Below are positions 38,706-51,534 of a DNA stretch of 64,000 bases, piece by piece. Both the position numbers and the translations under genes were made by a program. Origin of the DNA: Clarireedia homoeocarpa (taxonomy: Eukaryota; Ascomycota; Leotiomycetes; Helotiales; Rutstroemiaceae); assembly GCA_001465935.1 (NCBI GenBank), contig LNKV01000043.1:169545-233544 (forward strand). Reading direction: 5' to 3'. Each line of letters opens with the position of its first letter. The stretch's first letter is position 1. The notes below the pieces were generated by a model. It saw only the letters and a program-made list of their open reading frames with translations, was not told the origin of the DNA and did no database searches.

Positions 38706-39623
38706 GGGAGTTGAGCGGGAGTGGCATGATTGACAGTGGATGGGCTTTTCACTTTGCGATACGGAGGAGCAGTTTCTAGTCATTTATCATTTTCATTTAT
38801 AAGTTAATCAGAATATAAAGGTACTCCAACAGCTGTCTTGTAGGTGTTACTGCCTTGCAGGAGGTTCGATCGCCGCCGACAAAACAGAAAACTGGGTGAA
38901 CGAAAATCCGAACATATTGATGGAGAGTAAAACAAGTATACCAAAAACACAGATATTTCCAATGGCCCTTCAATTGAAACTTACGATGCATACATATATG
39001 GTTAATATTCTGAAACTAAAGTTTTTCCCCAATATTCAACAATGAAAGATCTCAATTAATTATCTCAGATATGAACTTTTGACTTTTGGGGACATTGAGA
39101 TAAAAAGAAATATTTTAGGTATATAGAACTTCTCAGTTTGTTTTGTTTTTGCTGACGTCGAGAGACATATAAAGAGTCACTGCTTGAAATCGTGGAATAG
39201 AGAGTCCGAACTCCAAATCCGTAAAATTGTTTTTTGCGACAAGTGATAAAACGGGGATATTGTATAGAAGTAGAAGCAACTCGTATTACTGTAACATAAG
39301 TTATGGTACAGCCGAAAACCAGAACATGTAACCCTATTTACCACAAACCGTTGGTGGGGGTCGAACCATTAACCGTTTCACAACTTTGCATATTAGGCAC
39401 CAATAAACCGTCATGGTGTAAACGACTTTCCGGAAATAGTGCTAGCTTACTGTAACGGAGCACAAGATCACGTTCCGGGTAGTTCGTCCGTTATCCTCAG
39501 CTAGTAAATTTGTGTATAGGACAGACAAGTGTTCCGGTATGCTACATTGGAAGCCCAGCAGAGGCAGAGTAAATCGTTGTGTTGGTAATGGGCCAATAAT
39601 TAGATAAGCAAATAAGCATGAAG
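38706..39623. other. Intergenic region before the Tc1/mariner element
   Basis: AT-leaning and without a recognisable gene. A B-box-like GGTTCGACCCC occurs on the minus strand near 39360, but no tRNA cloverleaf could be built around it. Confidence 0.45.
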
Positions 39624-41086
39624 CACCAGTGGATGCATTTACTCATTCAACACCCGGATTTTAGCCGAATATCATAAAAAGTGCTTCAAAAATCGATATT
39701 ATTAACTATAACTACCACAAAGAGCTCTTTATAGGTGATCTATTGCCTTTAATCAGTTGCTTGCATCGTGTAGGCATCTCACTAATACGTTTTTGGATTT
39801 CCTTCTGCGTAATCTTGCCCCATTTATCTTGTAAAATCTCTTTAAGCTCCTTTATAGTATGGAAGACCCGGCGACGTACACGTTGCTTTAGAATATTCCA
39901 AACACCCTCTATAGGATTCAGATCGGGTGATTGAGGTAGATGGGCAAGATTTATGATCCCCGACTCCTTTTTGAGCCTACTAGCTAGCCCCTCCTTTTGC
40001 AACCTATAGGATCTATCTCCATCCTCGATTAGACGCCATTGAGAGATCTGAACTGACTGCTTCTTGCTTAAATCCTTAATAGCATCGATATAATAAGGTA
40101 ATAAACGCTTAACATAGTATTCCTAAGTCATAGAATTGCCCTTAGGTTTAACAACTTTCTCATATCCGATCTGAGCCTCCCATACTATTAACCTCTGATT
40201 CCAATCCTCTTCAGTCTTATATCTTGACTTCCTGGGCTTGCGAGAGCGTCGAGGCTTCTCAACATACTCCTCTTCATCATTGTAGAACTCAAGCTTCTCG
40301 CATTTTGTATGCCAATTGACCTATCCACCAAAGTGCACTTTATTACCCAGAAGAGCTGGCTTCTCCTAGATATTTTCAGGCTTATATCGCTGGCCCTGCT
40401 CTCTTAGGATCCTACCAGTACCCTAGGAAGCTGGATCGAAGTGTGCTTCGTCTATAAATAGGCAGAATTGCTAAAAAAAGTCGACAGTCTCATTTTCATA
40501 CGTTTGGCTATAATCCACCCTTTTAATACGGTTTGGCTGGCTAATTTCCTTCTGCATATATACCTATTTGTAGTACCGACCTTTATTTGTATATTTCTCA
40601 AGGTTATTTCGTAATTGACGCGGTTTTAAGTGTAGGTCGTGGAATGCGATTTGAGCTTTATATCGTTGATCTCGGACTGGATTTTGAGCTGGATCAACAA
40701 GGGCTTTAAACTTGCGAGGAGAATGTCTAAGAGGCTGGCCTAGGTTATTTGATACTTTGCGAACTCGATAATATCCATTGAATCCGAATTTATCTCGATC
40801 TTTAAGCCACTTATTGCCTGTGCCTTGTCCTATACCCAAACGCCTTTCGATCGCACATACCGACTCCCGAGCTCTTTTATTATCGAACGCGTTGAAGAAT
40901 GAATTTCTCGTCGGAGTATCGTATTCGCCCTGGGTTCCTCTACTATCAGGTGTAATCTCACGTCTTTTAGCCCTTGTGTTGACTATGTTGTCGCTATTTT
41001 AAAAAAAAAGGTGATATTTTGAGATGTTTTAATTTGGACAGATTTCTCGGTTAATGGTGTTGAATGAGTAAATGCATCCACTGGTG
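39624..41086 (-). mobile_element. Tc1/mariner-type DNA transposon with perfect TIRs, inactivated
   Basis: The 1463-bp element is bounded by perfect 31-bp inverted repeats (39624-39654 and 41056-41086; outer bases CACCAGTGGATGCATTTACT). The minus strand carries one transposase frame from about 40990 to 39712. It has an N-terminal HTH (LGIGQGTGNKWLKDR) and DDE-type catalytic stretches (FIDEAHFDPAS, EDGDRSYR, LPQSPDLNPIEGVWN). The frame is never shifted but is broken by TAG stops at 40564, 40471, 40423, 40366, 40321 and 40123. CAG-to-TAG and TGG-to-TAG are what CpA-to-TpA RIP mutation gives. No clear TA target-site duplication is seen; AAG flanks both ends. Confidence 0.9.
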
Positions 41087-43228
41087 AAGGAAGACCGAAT
41101 TGTACTTCACCACACCAGAGCTAGGGTCTAGCAGACTCATGGAAAAACCTCAGTTAATAAACTACAGTACAATCTTCTACGCAAGGAGTACAAATTGTAA
41201 GAGATCTAAGACCGAAATATTTATATATTCGTAACGTTTTTGGTTCTGGCTGGCTTCACCGAAGCTGATGTAATTGTAGCCAGTCACGCCAGTCACGCCA
41301 GTCTGGCTAGTTCGGCAATATGTCGGCACCGTGACCTATACTTTCGAGCTTCCACCCCCCTGACTGCCATAGTGTTTACGAGCCTGTAGACCAGAATCTC
41401 GATGGTTTAGCCGCTCCGGTAAATATGCAGATAGGTCCGCAGAATGCCTGCTGTGCCAAACAGTACTGTAGAACAAGGATTGGTGAATGACCGCAGGACG
41501 TACAGCAATCAAATTTCCTGATTTTGAACTGCGGCAAAGGATTCAATATTGCCACATCAACCAGTGACTAGTTAGAATAGACTGAGCAGGGTACGGGCAA
41601 GCGACTTGGTCACTTAAATGAAGTCTTTCTTACCAACTCTAACCGGTAAGAAAAGACCAAACAGTCCTTAGAGATACTCTAAACGAGGTTCCACTAGAAG
41701 AATTCCCCCAAAGCAGAATCGTATTTGGACAAAGGACGCAAAAGCTCTTGATGAGAGAAAATATAGCAAGGTGATAAAGGTAGTGCGAGATTTGAAATAA
41801 GGCCGACTTGGACTCGGTTATCCCTGGAGGGGGCATAGGGGTAAAAGATTGAGGATGAGGTTGAATCGTACTTGCACAAGTAAGATTTATGTTCTTTATT
41901 ACAACTCTCTTTCATTCTTATATTATATTATATCCAATCAGAGATTTCCAATCTCTTCTCACTATAGCTAAGAAACGTTCGTGTAATACTACAAAATCAA
42001 GAGGTCAACGCGGTCCAGATAGTCAATGGTTTTCGAAGGTAAACCTACCTAGTCCCAACTTACCTAGCTACACCCTAATATCTTCCTTGAGCTGATATAT
42101 CATCCTACAAAGCCGACTCCTACCTGCAAACTTTATCGATTGACAAAAGCCTCGAAAACACAGAAGACATGAATAACCTAGCACCACAGCCAGAGCATAT
42201 ATAGACGACTATCGATGAATCTGCTGCAAACTGTCAGGCAGTAGAACATAGAACTCGAGCAGCTGCCGGAAACCTGGACAGCGAGGTTGCGGAGATTCGG
42301 GAATCTGGGCTAAGTGAAGCTATACAATTACAATCTGAAGCTTAGGATGCCGCAGATCAAGAACAGTATAAGATTCCTGAGTGTAGTGTGTGTGCATACC
42401 CTGTGAACCAGAAACTGTTACCACAAAGTAGGAAATCGCTGCTTACAATCCTTGTCGAATATAAACCGTTCCACGACTCTGTATACCAGGAACCAATGAC
42501 TGGAAAAAGACTACCGTCATCTAATAGGGGTGGTGTGAGCGGCTTTCTTGAAATGGTGTTACTTGTATTAGTGTTCGAGAATCTGTGGGCAACCAACAGG
42601 TTCATGAAGGTCTTCCCCTTGTCCTCAGTGAGTGACTTTCCGTAAAGTACAGTGTCACCAGGTGCCAAATTGAAAGCAGAGTGTACTTTGTGTGATCCCA
42701 ACGAGCCAACTAGTCTCATTGTATACCTTGCGCTTGTTTTCTGAAAGCGATTTATGATTGGGAATAACTTTTACCCGTGTAAGGAGTTCCAATTTTCACA
42801 TGTGATGATACAACTGTGACAGTTACTTATGGTGCTCTGAAAAGAGAGCTTCTCTGCGATGAGAAGGTAGAGATGACCAGGTAAGTACGAAGAAGACCGA
42901 ATCATACTTCTATAGGTCCTTAATGCACTGCATGATTAGAGCTGGCTCCACTAAGGCCCTGGCAGATTCAAATATGTCGGCATAGCTCTAATCAAATAGT
43001 ACCTATTAGGAACTTTCTTCCCCGGTTTGTCTAAGTGACTTTCCAACTATATGACCTAAAGAATATTCTAGAAACGAAACGAAGGATCGATTAAAATCTG
43101 TAATAGTACATAGGGTTTGGTTTTCCAGATCTCTCTTCTAATTCGGTTTAATAAAATTAAAAAAAGAAAAAGATAGTAATTATACAACTTATTTAAATGG
43201 AGTTCACGTTATTAAGGATAATAACTAT
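41087..43228. other. Gene-poor region, possible degraded repeats
   Basis: No gene I can support. A short inverted repeat (TTCTTACC/GGTAAGAA) lies near 41624-41652. A stretch near 42170-42360 reads on the plus strand as a polar coil-like peptide broken by stops, which might be an old retroelement gag relic. A 120-codon minus frame (42357-42719) has no recognisable family. Confidence 0.35.
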
Positions 43229-46200
43229 CTAAGTAAGACTATGTAAGTTGGCTAATGAGAATCCAATCACTAACTCCTTTCCAGATCGACATCTGAGAGC
43301 GATCGTCGAACGCGATAACGAAATATCAGGATGAATATCTAGGTATTCAGGTGGTAACCAAAGCAAATTCTCTGTTTTCCATGTAACCCAGTGCCTGTTG
43401 ATACCTAATCCTTCGCGATCGTTTTTACTATTTGCCTCTTGAGATGAATCAGACAAAGTAGCAAGCTCAGTTCTTTCTACTCTATTATAACCGATTTTTG
43501 TAATATAGCTCGGGGTCACAGCTGTATCCCAGATTTTGATAGTTTTATCGTCCGACGCCGACGCCAGCTGCTTTGAGTCGTGCGAAAAAGCTACCGAGTT
43601 GACCGACCAGCTATGCCCCTTGAGTGTCTGCTGCAGCAAGCCTGTAGCTGTATCCCAGATTTTGATAGTTTTATCGTCCGACGCCGACGCCAGCAGCTTT
43701 GAGTCGTGCGAAAAAGCTACCGAGTTGACCGACCGTCTATACCCCTCGAGTGTCTGCTGCAGCAAGCCTGTAGCTGTATCCCAGATTTTGATAGTTTTAT
43801 CGTCCGACGCCGACGCCAGCAGCTTTGAGTCGTGCGAAAAAGCTACCGAGTTGACCGACCGTCTATACCCCTCGAGTGTCTGCTGCAGCAAGCCTGTAGC
43901 TGTATCCCAGATTTTGATAGTTTTATCGTCCGACGCCGACGCCAGCAGCTTTGAGTCGTGCGAAAAAGCTACCGAGTTGACCGACCGTCTATACCCCTCG
44001 AGTGTCTGCTGCAGCAAGCCTGTAGCTGTATCCCAGATTTTGATAGTTTTATCGTCCGACGCCGACGCCAGCAGCTTTGAGTCGTGCGAAAAAGCTACCG
44101 AGTTGACCGAGCCGCTATGGCCCTCGAGTGTCTGCAAAACAGCATTCCAATCCGACTCCACATTTGGCTGCTGTGAAATCCAATTTGGTATATAATTCTG
44201 ATATAGATTCCGGATAATACTGTCCTTGGGTGAGAAGACAAGTGCAGCAGAATAGAGCTGGAGAGGCGACGATTCAGCTATTGAGAGGTATGTAAGAATA
44301 AACCGCTTCGCGTCGTAAAGAAGCGCAGATACTTTGATACCTGCTTTTGGCTAGAAGATTTATATTTAGTAAATACTTATTTTTAATACTTGTAAATGAC
44401 TTACATCTACCATATCAATCAAGTCGTTAATCATACTAATACTCTCTGATATCCTTCCTATGAGGCTTAAAGCTTCAAGCCAGTAGAGGAAGTAGCACTT
44501 GAGAAAGTCAGAGACCTGGTCGTTATCATATATAATGTTTCCATATTTCTTCAGGTGATATGTCCAATACTGGCAGGCATATTGAATATCTGGTGGTAAA
44601 TATGTATCTATTGTTTTTTGATCGATCTCTGCCCGTGACCGCTCTGGTACCCGAAGATCGCAGATATCTTTCTTGAGATGTCCACTAGTAGTTAAACGTA
44701 GAAGACACCTCGATGCCAATTTCTTATGAGTCTCCTTTTCATCTACCCAGAAGGGGTTTGTCTCGCGCTTTTCGCGAGCGACGAGAAAGTCCCGGAATGA
44801 TAGATGAAGTAATCGTATTGGAAAATTGGGATTCGATGGTATACTTAAAACTGAGTGGAGAAGATCTACTCTGATCTCAGCTGTACCTTCTGGGAGTCCT
44901 AGAAGTAGATCTAGAGACGTAGCAGAGAGTGGTTTAGCAAGAATAATTATCGAACCGACTACTTGCTGGAAGTTTGCTATTATATCTCGCTTCTTCTGGG
45001 GAGAAACTCCAACAAGCGACTGCTCCAAAACTGGCTGGTATATTGCATCAAGCTTGGATACTTGGCTTATCGTCTTATATTGAAGTACCTTGGCAAGCTG
45101 TTCTTTGGGTTGACCGCATTTTCGGTCATTGATAAATCGGCAGATAGTTGTAGCAAAGAAGAAAAGGGGAACAGCCATTTCGACTAGACTTTGGAGACTA
45201 GATCTGTCTGGCCAATCAGCGGGTAGTTTGCGGATCGGGCTGACTGATTTATTGTATTCGTCTCGGATCATTGTGAACTTATATTCTAAGAACACAGAGA
45301 TGTCCTCCCGAATAATAGCCTCAGGAATTTGGTGGAGTACTAGATCTTCGTACTTTCCATAGATATCTGCGAAGCCGAGCCGAATAGGAAGCTCCGGTCT
45401 GCTTGTCAAGAAAAATTTAAGCTGTACCGATGTACTGTTTTTTACTTGAGAGAGGAGATGAATGATAATCTTAATATCTTCTTCCGAGTCACACTCGTCT
45501 AGAGCATCAACAACAATCACAATCCGACGCAATTTCTGAGGATCAAGAGGCAATTTGCTTATAGGTTTCAAAATAAGCTCATCGAACTGTTGTTTTTGAG
45601 GCTTTGTAGAAATAGCTGGGTCGGCCTCGATCGCATGTTGGATATACGGTGCTAAGGAAGGCAGTCTCTGGACGAGCTGAGTAGCAATTGTTGCAAAGAG
45701 CAATCCTGAATGACCACGGTCGCCTTCACCCCTTTTGAAGAAGAAACTAGCGCCGAGCTCGCCTTTGGCAAATAAATTCTGGGCTACCGTACGGGATATT
45801 GTAGACTTGCCTGTACCTGCCATACCATTCAGCCAGAATATACATTTACTGCTCGGATCGCTTGCCCATATATCTATCTGTTGCAGGAGTTCGACACGTG
45901 TGCCTTGGTAGCATGTGGCATTACGTCCTTCGGCATAAGAGTCGAATGCAGCATCGTTAGCTGATTTGAGTTTGTTTAAACCGATTTCTTGATGAATAGT
46001 AAGAATCTGTCCTCTATAAGTGATATCGTCAGCTTCTGCTCTAGTCCAATATAATAGATAACCCATACGTTTGCTCGACTAGGAGGCTGAAAGATATGGT
46101 ATCTTTGCAAGTTCCCAGTTTCTTCATAATAGCATCTACCTCCTTACTCTTAAAAGGCCATTTCAAAGCACGGATTCCGTAGCGGCTCATTAATTTTTGT

Positions 46201-49200
46201 TTCTTTTGAGGGGTCAACTTCGTCTTTAACCAGGTGAGCTCTCTCTCGCATTCTATGATCCCATTGCGAAGATTTTGGGACGCCTGGAGTTTTGCGCCAT
46301 TTGGACCATCGCAAAGCGACTGAACTTGTTCGAGAATTTCATTCAGTCGTTGGGTCTCTCCTTGAATACGTTTGATGTCATCTTGGGCATTCTTGACATT
46401 AGTATAGTACTCAGAGCACCACGATATGACTTTTGCAGACAAGTCGATGACCACGATAACGCTGGAAGCGAGTTCGAGAGCTACTGCGCCGTTCAACGGT
46501 CTCAGGGATGTGGAAAAAACTTGTGTCTGCCCAGCATCATTCAATTCCGACTCTGCGAGCTCCAGAAGTTCATTCAGAGATAGCAATCCTTGAGCAATAT
46601 CCGCCTCTAGGTTGTCCATAGATATCTGGTCTATAGGAACATTGTCATTAAAATTTGGCCTTAGAAATATACTGTCCAAGTTCACTAGGCAAGCTGCGAT
46701 TTCATCATTTATATCAGAGCGAAACTCTGAGTATCGCCTTGTTAGATTGAGAAGTGCTCTATCCAGGTCGGCCAGAGTAGCAGCGAGCGTATATTTATCA
46801 ACCACCTCATCCTTCAAGGATAGGACTGTACAATGGTTCCTAGTTATAGCAATGAGACTCTCGAGTTCGTAGGACTTATCCCAATCCACCTCCTCTGCTG
46901 TCTTCTCCTCGTCTACCAAGGAGATAGACTTTCTGGCAGTTGATCCCACAGAGGCTTGGCTATCGTCATCGGGGCCGATGCTTTCCCGTGGCAGCGCCTG
47001 GAGCGCGAAGGAGTACATAAGTCCATTCAGAGATAGCAATCCTTGAGCAATATCCGCCTCTAGGTTGTCCATAGATATCTGGTCTATAGGAACATTGTCA
47101 TTAAAATTTGGCCTTAGAAATATACTGTCCAAGTTCACTAGGCAAGCTGCGATTTCATCATTTATATCAGAGCGAAACTCTGAGTATCGCCTTGTTAGAT
47201 TGAGAAGTGCTCTATCCAGGTCGGCCAGAGTAGCAGCGAGCGTATATTTATCAACCACCTCATCCTTCAAGGATAGGACTGTACAATGGTTCCTAGTTAT
47301 AGCAATGAGACTCTCGAGTTCGTAGGACTTATCCCAATCCACCTCCTCTGCTGTCTTCTCCTCGTCTACCAAGGAGATAGGCTTTCTGGCAGTTGATCCC
47401 AAAGAGGCTTGGCTATCGTCATCGGGGCCGATGCTTTCCCATGGCAGCGCCTGGAGCGCGAAGGAGTGCAAGTGTTCGGCAATGTGCTTGTCTGTCTCAG
47501 GCTGTAGGAGACGCGTGTCCTCGTAGCACAGTGGGCACGCAACTGGTGGGATTGCTGTCCTGCAGCTCGCTTCGGCAAGAGCAGGTAGGTCGCTCTCGTC
47601 AAACTCCCCTCTATGCTCAGCTATGGTGTGATCATACCAGTCTGCTTCGCTCTTAAACTCGAACTGGCCCGGATTGTCTGATCCAAACCAGCACGGATCG
47701 CAAATCCAACTAGGTGCGCTGTGGGAGTCCTTGAGATGTTGTTTCCATTCGTCCGTTGTGACATACATAGCGTCAGCACTGCCGCAGTCTGCATATACGC
47801 ACATATAAGGGCTCAAGTCTTCAGCTATATGGCCACTGCGAGGGGTCAGATGTGTATCATTAAAGAAAATAGGCTGAACATACCGCCATCTTCTATTCTT
47901 TGAATAGGAAGAATCTAACGGTTGTGCACAACACGGACATAGAAAATCGATTTCCTCTCCGACAGGACATTTCGGATAGTCCTGCTTGAGAACTCCCTGG
48001 GAGACTTTAGTACCAACCGACCTTGTATCCTGTTTTCGGGGTCGTTGAGGCGTGACAAAGCTTTCCGTAAGCCGTGTAGCAGGTTCAGAAAATAGAAGAG
48101 ACCTGTCAACTGTGGCTGCTTTCGGAAATGTCTCTTGTGTTTGGGGCGTATATTTAGGGCTGGAGTTTCGGCCTGGAAACGGGTCCGGCTGGTGAGGTAG
48201 CATTGGTGTTTCTATCATAGCATGGGCGGCAGTTTCATTTCTGTTGGTCCCCCGCGTCTGCGTCAGTCCTAGCAACTTCCGACGATATATGTCAAACCGG
48301 TTCCGTCGAATCAAGTTCGCCTGGATGAGACGATCTTGGACTGGGCTCAGTCTCCGTGGATCCTTGAAATACGCCCAGAGTGTTATCCACATCTTCTTCC
48401 AGATCGGCTCTGTAAGAGTGACACGAGAGAGAATCCAATTCAACAGATGGATCTTTTGGGGTCCAATGAGAACAATGCATTCAAGGTATAATCGGAATTC
48501 CTTGAGTTCAGCTGCTCTTTGCTCCATGAGATTGTCGGCCCGCCGATGTCTGAAGTTGGTTCCAGACTTCCATATTGCCGCAGAGATTCTAGACAGGAAT
48601 TCTAGAGTTGATCTTATATAGTACACCTGCTCACCAAGCTCCGAATCCTCATCAGGAAGTTGAGAATTCGCAGTGTTGGCAGGTATTGCCTCTTTCTGCT
48701 TGCTTTTCATCTCAGTGACATCGTGCTGTACGCTTTTCGGATCAAGTTGAAGGGCTTGCGCTGGCGATCTATGTCAATGCGACTATTTGGGCACAAATGA
48801 GTTGAAATAGCCATAGCACAACGTACCAATCTTAATGCAATTTCGTAATGAGGTAGTCAAGCTGTCTAAAAGACTGACAAGTATATTCCGCACATCGTCT
48901 CGATTCCGAACACGATGATCTAGTGAGGAATGACCCATTTTCTCTGCGCCGATACCAAGAGACCACCAATTGAACTTGGCAGACATATGATCGATCCAGT
49001 CGCTTTCAGATAAGACTAGATACTGCTGACAATCTTCGAAAAGACCTTGGCAAGCCTTAGTCCTGTCCCGGATTCCTGTGGGATCTTTGGCATATTCACC
49101 GGATTCGGATACGTAGGCATCGATCTCAGAATCATCGATGGTGTTCTCGGTGTTCTGCTTGTCAGTATTAGGCTCGCCATCAGTCTCTTTCGCGTTCTCG

Positions 49201-49832
49201 CTGTGACTCTGAGACTTGTGACAGTGACGCAGAAGTGGTCCTGTTGGTTGACCGCCGTCATCCGTGGCCGACGCTTGCGAGGCAAAAGCGATGAAGATTG
49301 TCTCCCAGTGGCCGTCGGAGAATTCAATAAGGATTCCTCCATCCTGGAAGACTCCATTTTCGCGCTGAAAGCGACCACTACTCCCCTGATTCATGTGAAT
49401 GTTGTAGAGGTAGCCATCATCGAAGGAACCGAAGATGTAAATGATAGCCCTGTTGGTAATAGCATTCAAGACAACATTAGCGAGCTCATCTAGGATGCCA
49501 TGAGACTCTCCCGTTTCATCACGAGGTGCAACGATTGCCTCGTCGAGTTTGATCGTGCTTCCTTGGAGCAGATCTAGGACGGGAACTTGGTCTCCCGGAC
49601 CTGCGTGAAACCCGGGGTTGAGTTCGGAAAGCTGAGTCAAAAATTGAGATTGGCTGTAATGACGATTTAGCCAGTAGACCAGCTCCGACTCGCTCGACGG
49701 AGAGAAGACGTTGACTGCAGCTGTAATGATAGTGCTGGGAGTTGACAGCAGTATTTTCGCATGCGACTTCTCATCTGGTGGCTCCCATGACAGAATGTGC
49801 CCTTTCCATACGCCATATTTAGAGACAGGCAT
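43229..49832 (-). CDS. NLR/STAND protein: DUF2278 - C2H2 cluster - STAND N-domain - NACHT - WD40 repeats
   Basis: Model complement(join(43229..44350, 44405..46013, 46069..48760, 48827..49832)), 2142 aa, with introns of 54, 55 and 66 nt, all in frame. Residues 1-200 match DUF2278/YukJ: MPVSKYGVWKGHILSWEP, YNIHMNQGSSGRF, DGGILIEF, IFIAFASQASATDD. A helical segment (CQGLFEDCQQYL...SSLDHRVRNRDDVR) follows, then C2H2-like fingers (CPCC; CVYADC...HLKDSH; CDPC...HTIAEH; CPLC...HIAEHLHSFALQALP). Next is an internally duplicated 151-residue block. After it comes a fungal STAND N-terminal helical domain (VALELASSVIVVIDLSAKV), NACHT with Walker A GMAGTGKST and Walker B IVVDALDECD, and five near-identical 42-residue WD40 repeats. 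NLRs are nucleotide-switch immune or incompatibility receptors. The first intron's splice sites are the least certain. Exon 2 is one uninterrupted frame from the fingers through the STAND domain, so that fusion is real. Confidence 0.88.
43510..44128 (-). repeat. Five near-identical WD40 repeat units (126-bp period)
   Basis: The 42-codon unit (SVNSVAFSHDSKLLASAS...) recurs with an exact 126-bp period and almost no nucleotide change. Differences concentrate at the residues after the Gly of each unit: EGHSGS, EGYRRS three times, then KGHSWS. Such high identity indicates recent amplification or gene conversion inside the NLR ligand-sensing domain. Confidence 0.95.
46566..47471 (-). repeat. In-frame 453-bp internal tandem duplication in the NLR
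   Basis: Segments 46566-47018 and 47019-47471 are nearly identical over 453 bp (151 codons). They differ at few sites, for example ALPW versus ALPR and QASL versus QASV. The duplicated block begins at the end of the last zinc finger and covers the linker helices (LADLDRALLNLTRRYSEF). It keeps the reading frame. Confidence 0.95.
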
Positions 49833-51534
49833 TGCAACTTATGGCCTTTGATGAATATTGCGGGCATTCAGGTTGAGGGATGCGTAGCGTGGTGCAGTAT
49901 TTCGGCATTGCCCATGCCGTTGTAACAGGTGTGAAAAGGTGTGCTTAGTCAGAATTGAATCTCAGCCACCATGCAGCGTCGGGCTAGATAACCTCCGTTA
50001 TAGATCTATATGTACTTCTAATTTCAGGAAATATTTCTGACAATCGGCACACCCTAAACCGCTGTATCGACAAGCTTGAGAATGAACCTACGGGATCACA
50101 CGAAGATATTACCAGTCCATCTTTTGACTGCACGATTCTACAATAGACAGAGCAGAAGGGCCGGCAGCCGAGGGAGAAGTGGAGCATGACGAGCCATCGA
50201 AGATACTGGATTTGGTACCTACACGGAGGAAGACAAAGCACGCGTATTAATTAAAGGGCGGAGACACGTTGCTGTAGAGCTGCAGGCTTGAGTTCTACGG
50301 CGGTAACTCCTGATAGGCACAGTCGGCCGACAGGGTAATGCGAAGGGGCTGTCAAATAGCCCTGGGGCGTAGCAGACCATGGAGGCGATGGCTCTCGTGT
50401 TGGTCACATTGCCGGTTGGGGGTTTTAGTGCTGTTTAATCGCGTTCGCATCTTATGGGTTCCGTCACATGGGGACTTCGGGCTAACCAGGAAGACGAAGG
50501 AAGCCGCTCGATGGGCTACTAAACAAAACAAGGAGCCGCAAGAACAATCCCCCAGATGAAGCCCACAATGATCCAGGTCATGATAGTAGCGCAAAAGGAA
50601 AAGAAGACACTTCCGAAGGGGTAAGACGCTACTCGAGGAGGATGAATACAGCGCTGCCAGGTAGGCATACTCGCACCCCTAAAAACAACCTCAAGCGGAG
50701 AGAAGCAAATATACTGGCGCAACTCTGAATAGGAATGACACGACTCAAGGAATGTCTGCACTAGATTGGAACAGATAAAACGGGCCGGTGCGAATGCGGC
50801 AAAGCATAAGATACAGTCAAGCGTGTTCTCTTCCGATGCACGTGATGGGACGTACGGCGAACGCAAATGCTAGCACAAACAGACACAAAAAGAGGCAACC
50901 TCTCCTTCTACTTGGAAGAGAAAACTCTATCTGACCTGGAGATATGGACATAAACATGGATGCGGTTCGAGCAACGATCCGGTTCGCTATAGCCACTGGA
51001 CGAGTCGACATGGAAGTAGAGTAGGCATCCGACACCTCACAACTGTAAATCATATTTCTTTGTCTCACCCCGACTAAGCCCTTGGTACTCTCGTGCCCCA
51101 AGCAGGCACGGTTCGCAGTAGTGTAGCTAGTTTCGAGTACACCCCACAGTGAACAGGGCCTAGATGTCGGGGTGTGTTATCATCATATCGCTTAGCGAGG
51201 TTGCCAGGGGGGTTGTTGTATCAGGAAGGAGCTCGTCCGGTTAATTAGCCTGTTAGGGCTTTGATCTCGTTTGTTAGTAGCACCCACTGTACTTATATCT
51301 TCTGGAGAACAGAGTCTCTAAATTGGCAAGTCATTATAATTCATACATTCGCACCCACCAACTTTTCTGGTCCCTCAGGCGCGAGCCAACACTCTTGCAA
51401 TCACATTGAAGAGATCGGAAGAAATCAATTAAAGAGATTATTAAGAGATCGTTAAGTTCTCTCGGAGAGATCAAACGTAGTCGTACAGGCGTAGAAAGTC
51501 TGCTGTGTAAGCAGGAATCCAGCCATCGGGAAAT
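49833..51534. other. Gene-poor region between NLR and RIP block
   Basis: No recognisable gene. A 115-codon minus frame (50519-50866) ends in a hydrophobic stretch (IMTWIIVGFIWGIVLAA) but has no known family or clear start. The region should include the NLR promoter. Confidence 0.4.

Noticed and set aside
39340..39420. B-box-like GGTTCGACCCC on the minus strand suggesting a tRNA gene
   Set aside because: No acceptor, D or anticodon stems could be paired around it at tRNA spacing.
42357..42719. 120-codon minus-strand frame in the spacer downstream of the NLR
   Set aside because: No family resemblance, no intron or promoter logic. The overlapping plus frame is equally long in parts.
43536..44195. 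219-codon plus-strand frame opposite the WD40 repeats
   Set aside because: A periodic shadow of the 126-bp WD40 units; the minus strand encodes the recognisable domain.
50519..50866. 115-codon minus frame with a hydrophobic C-terminus
   Set aside because: Only one hydrophobic stretch and no conserved motif or clear start. Insufficient for a gene call.
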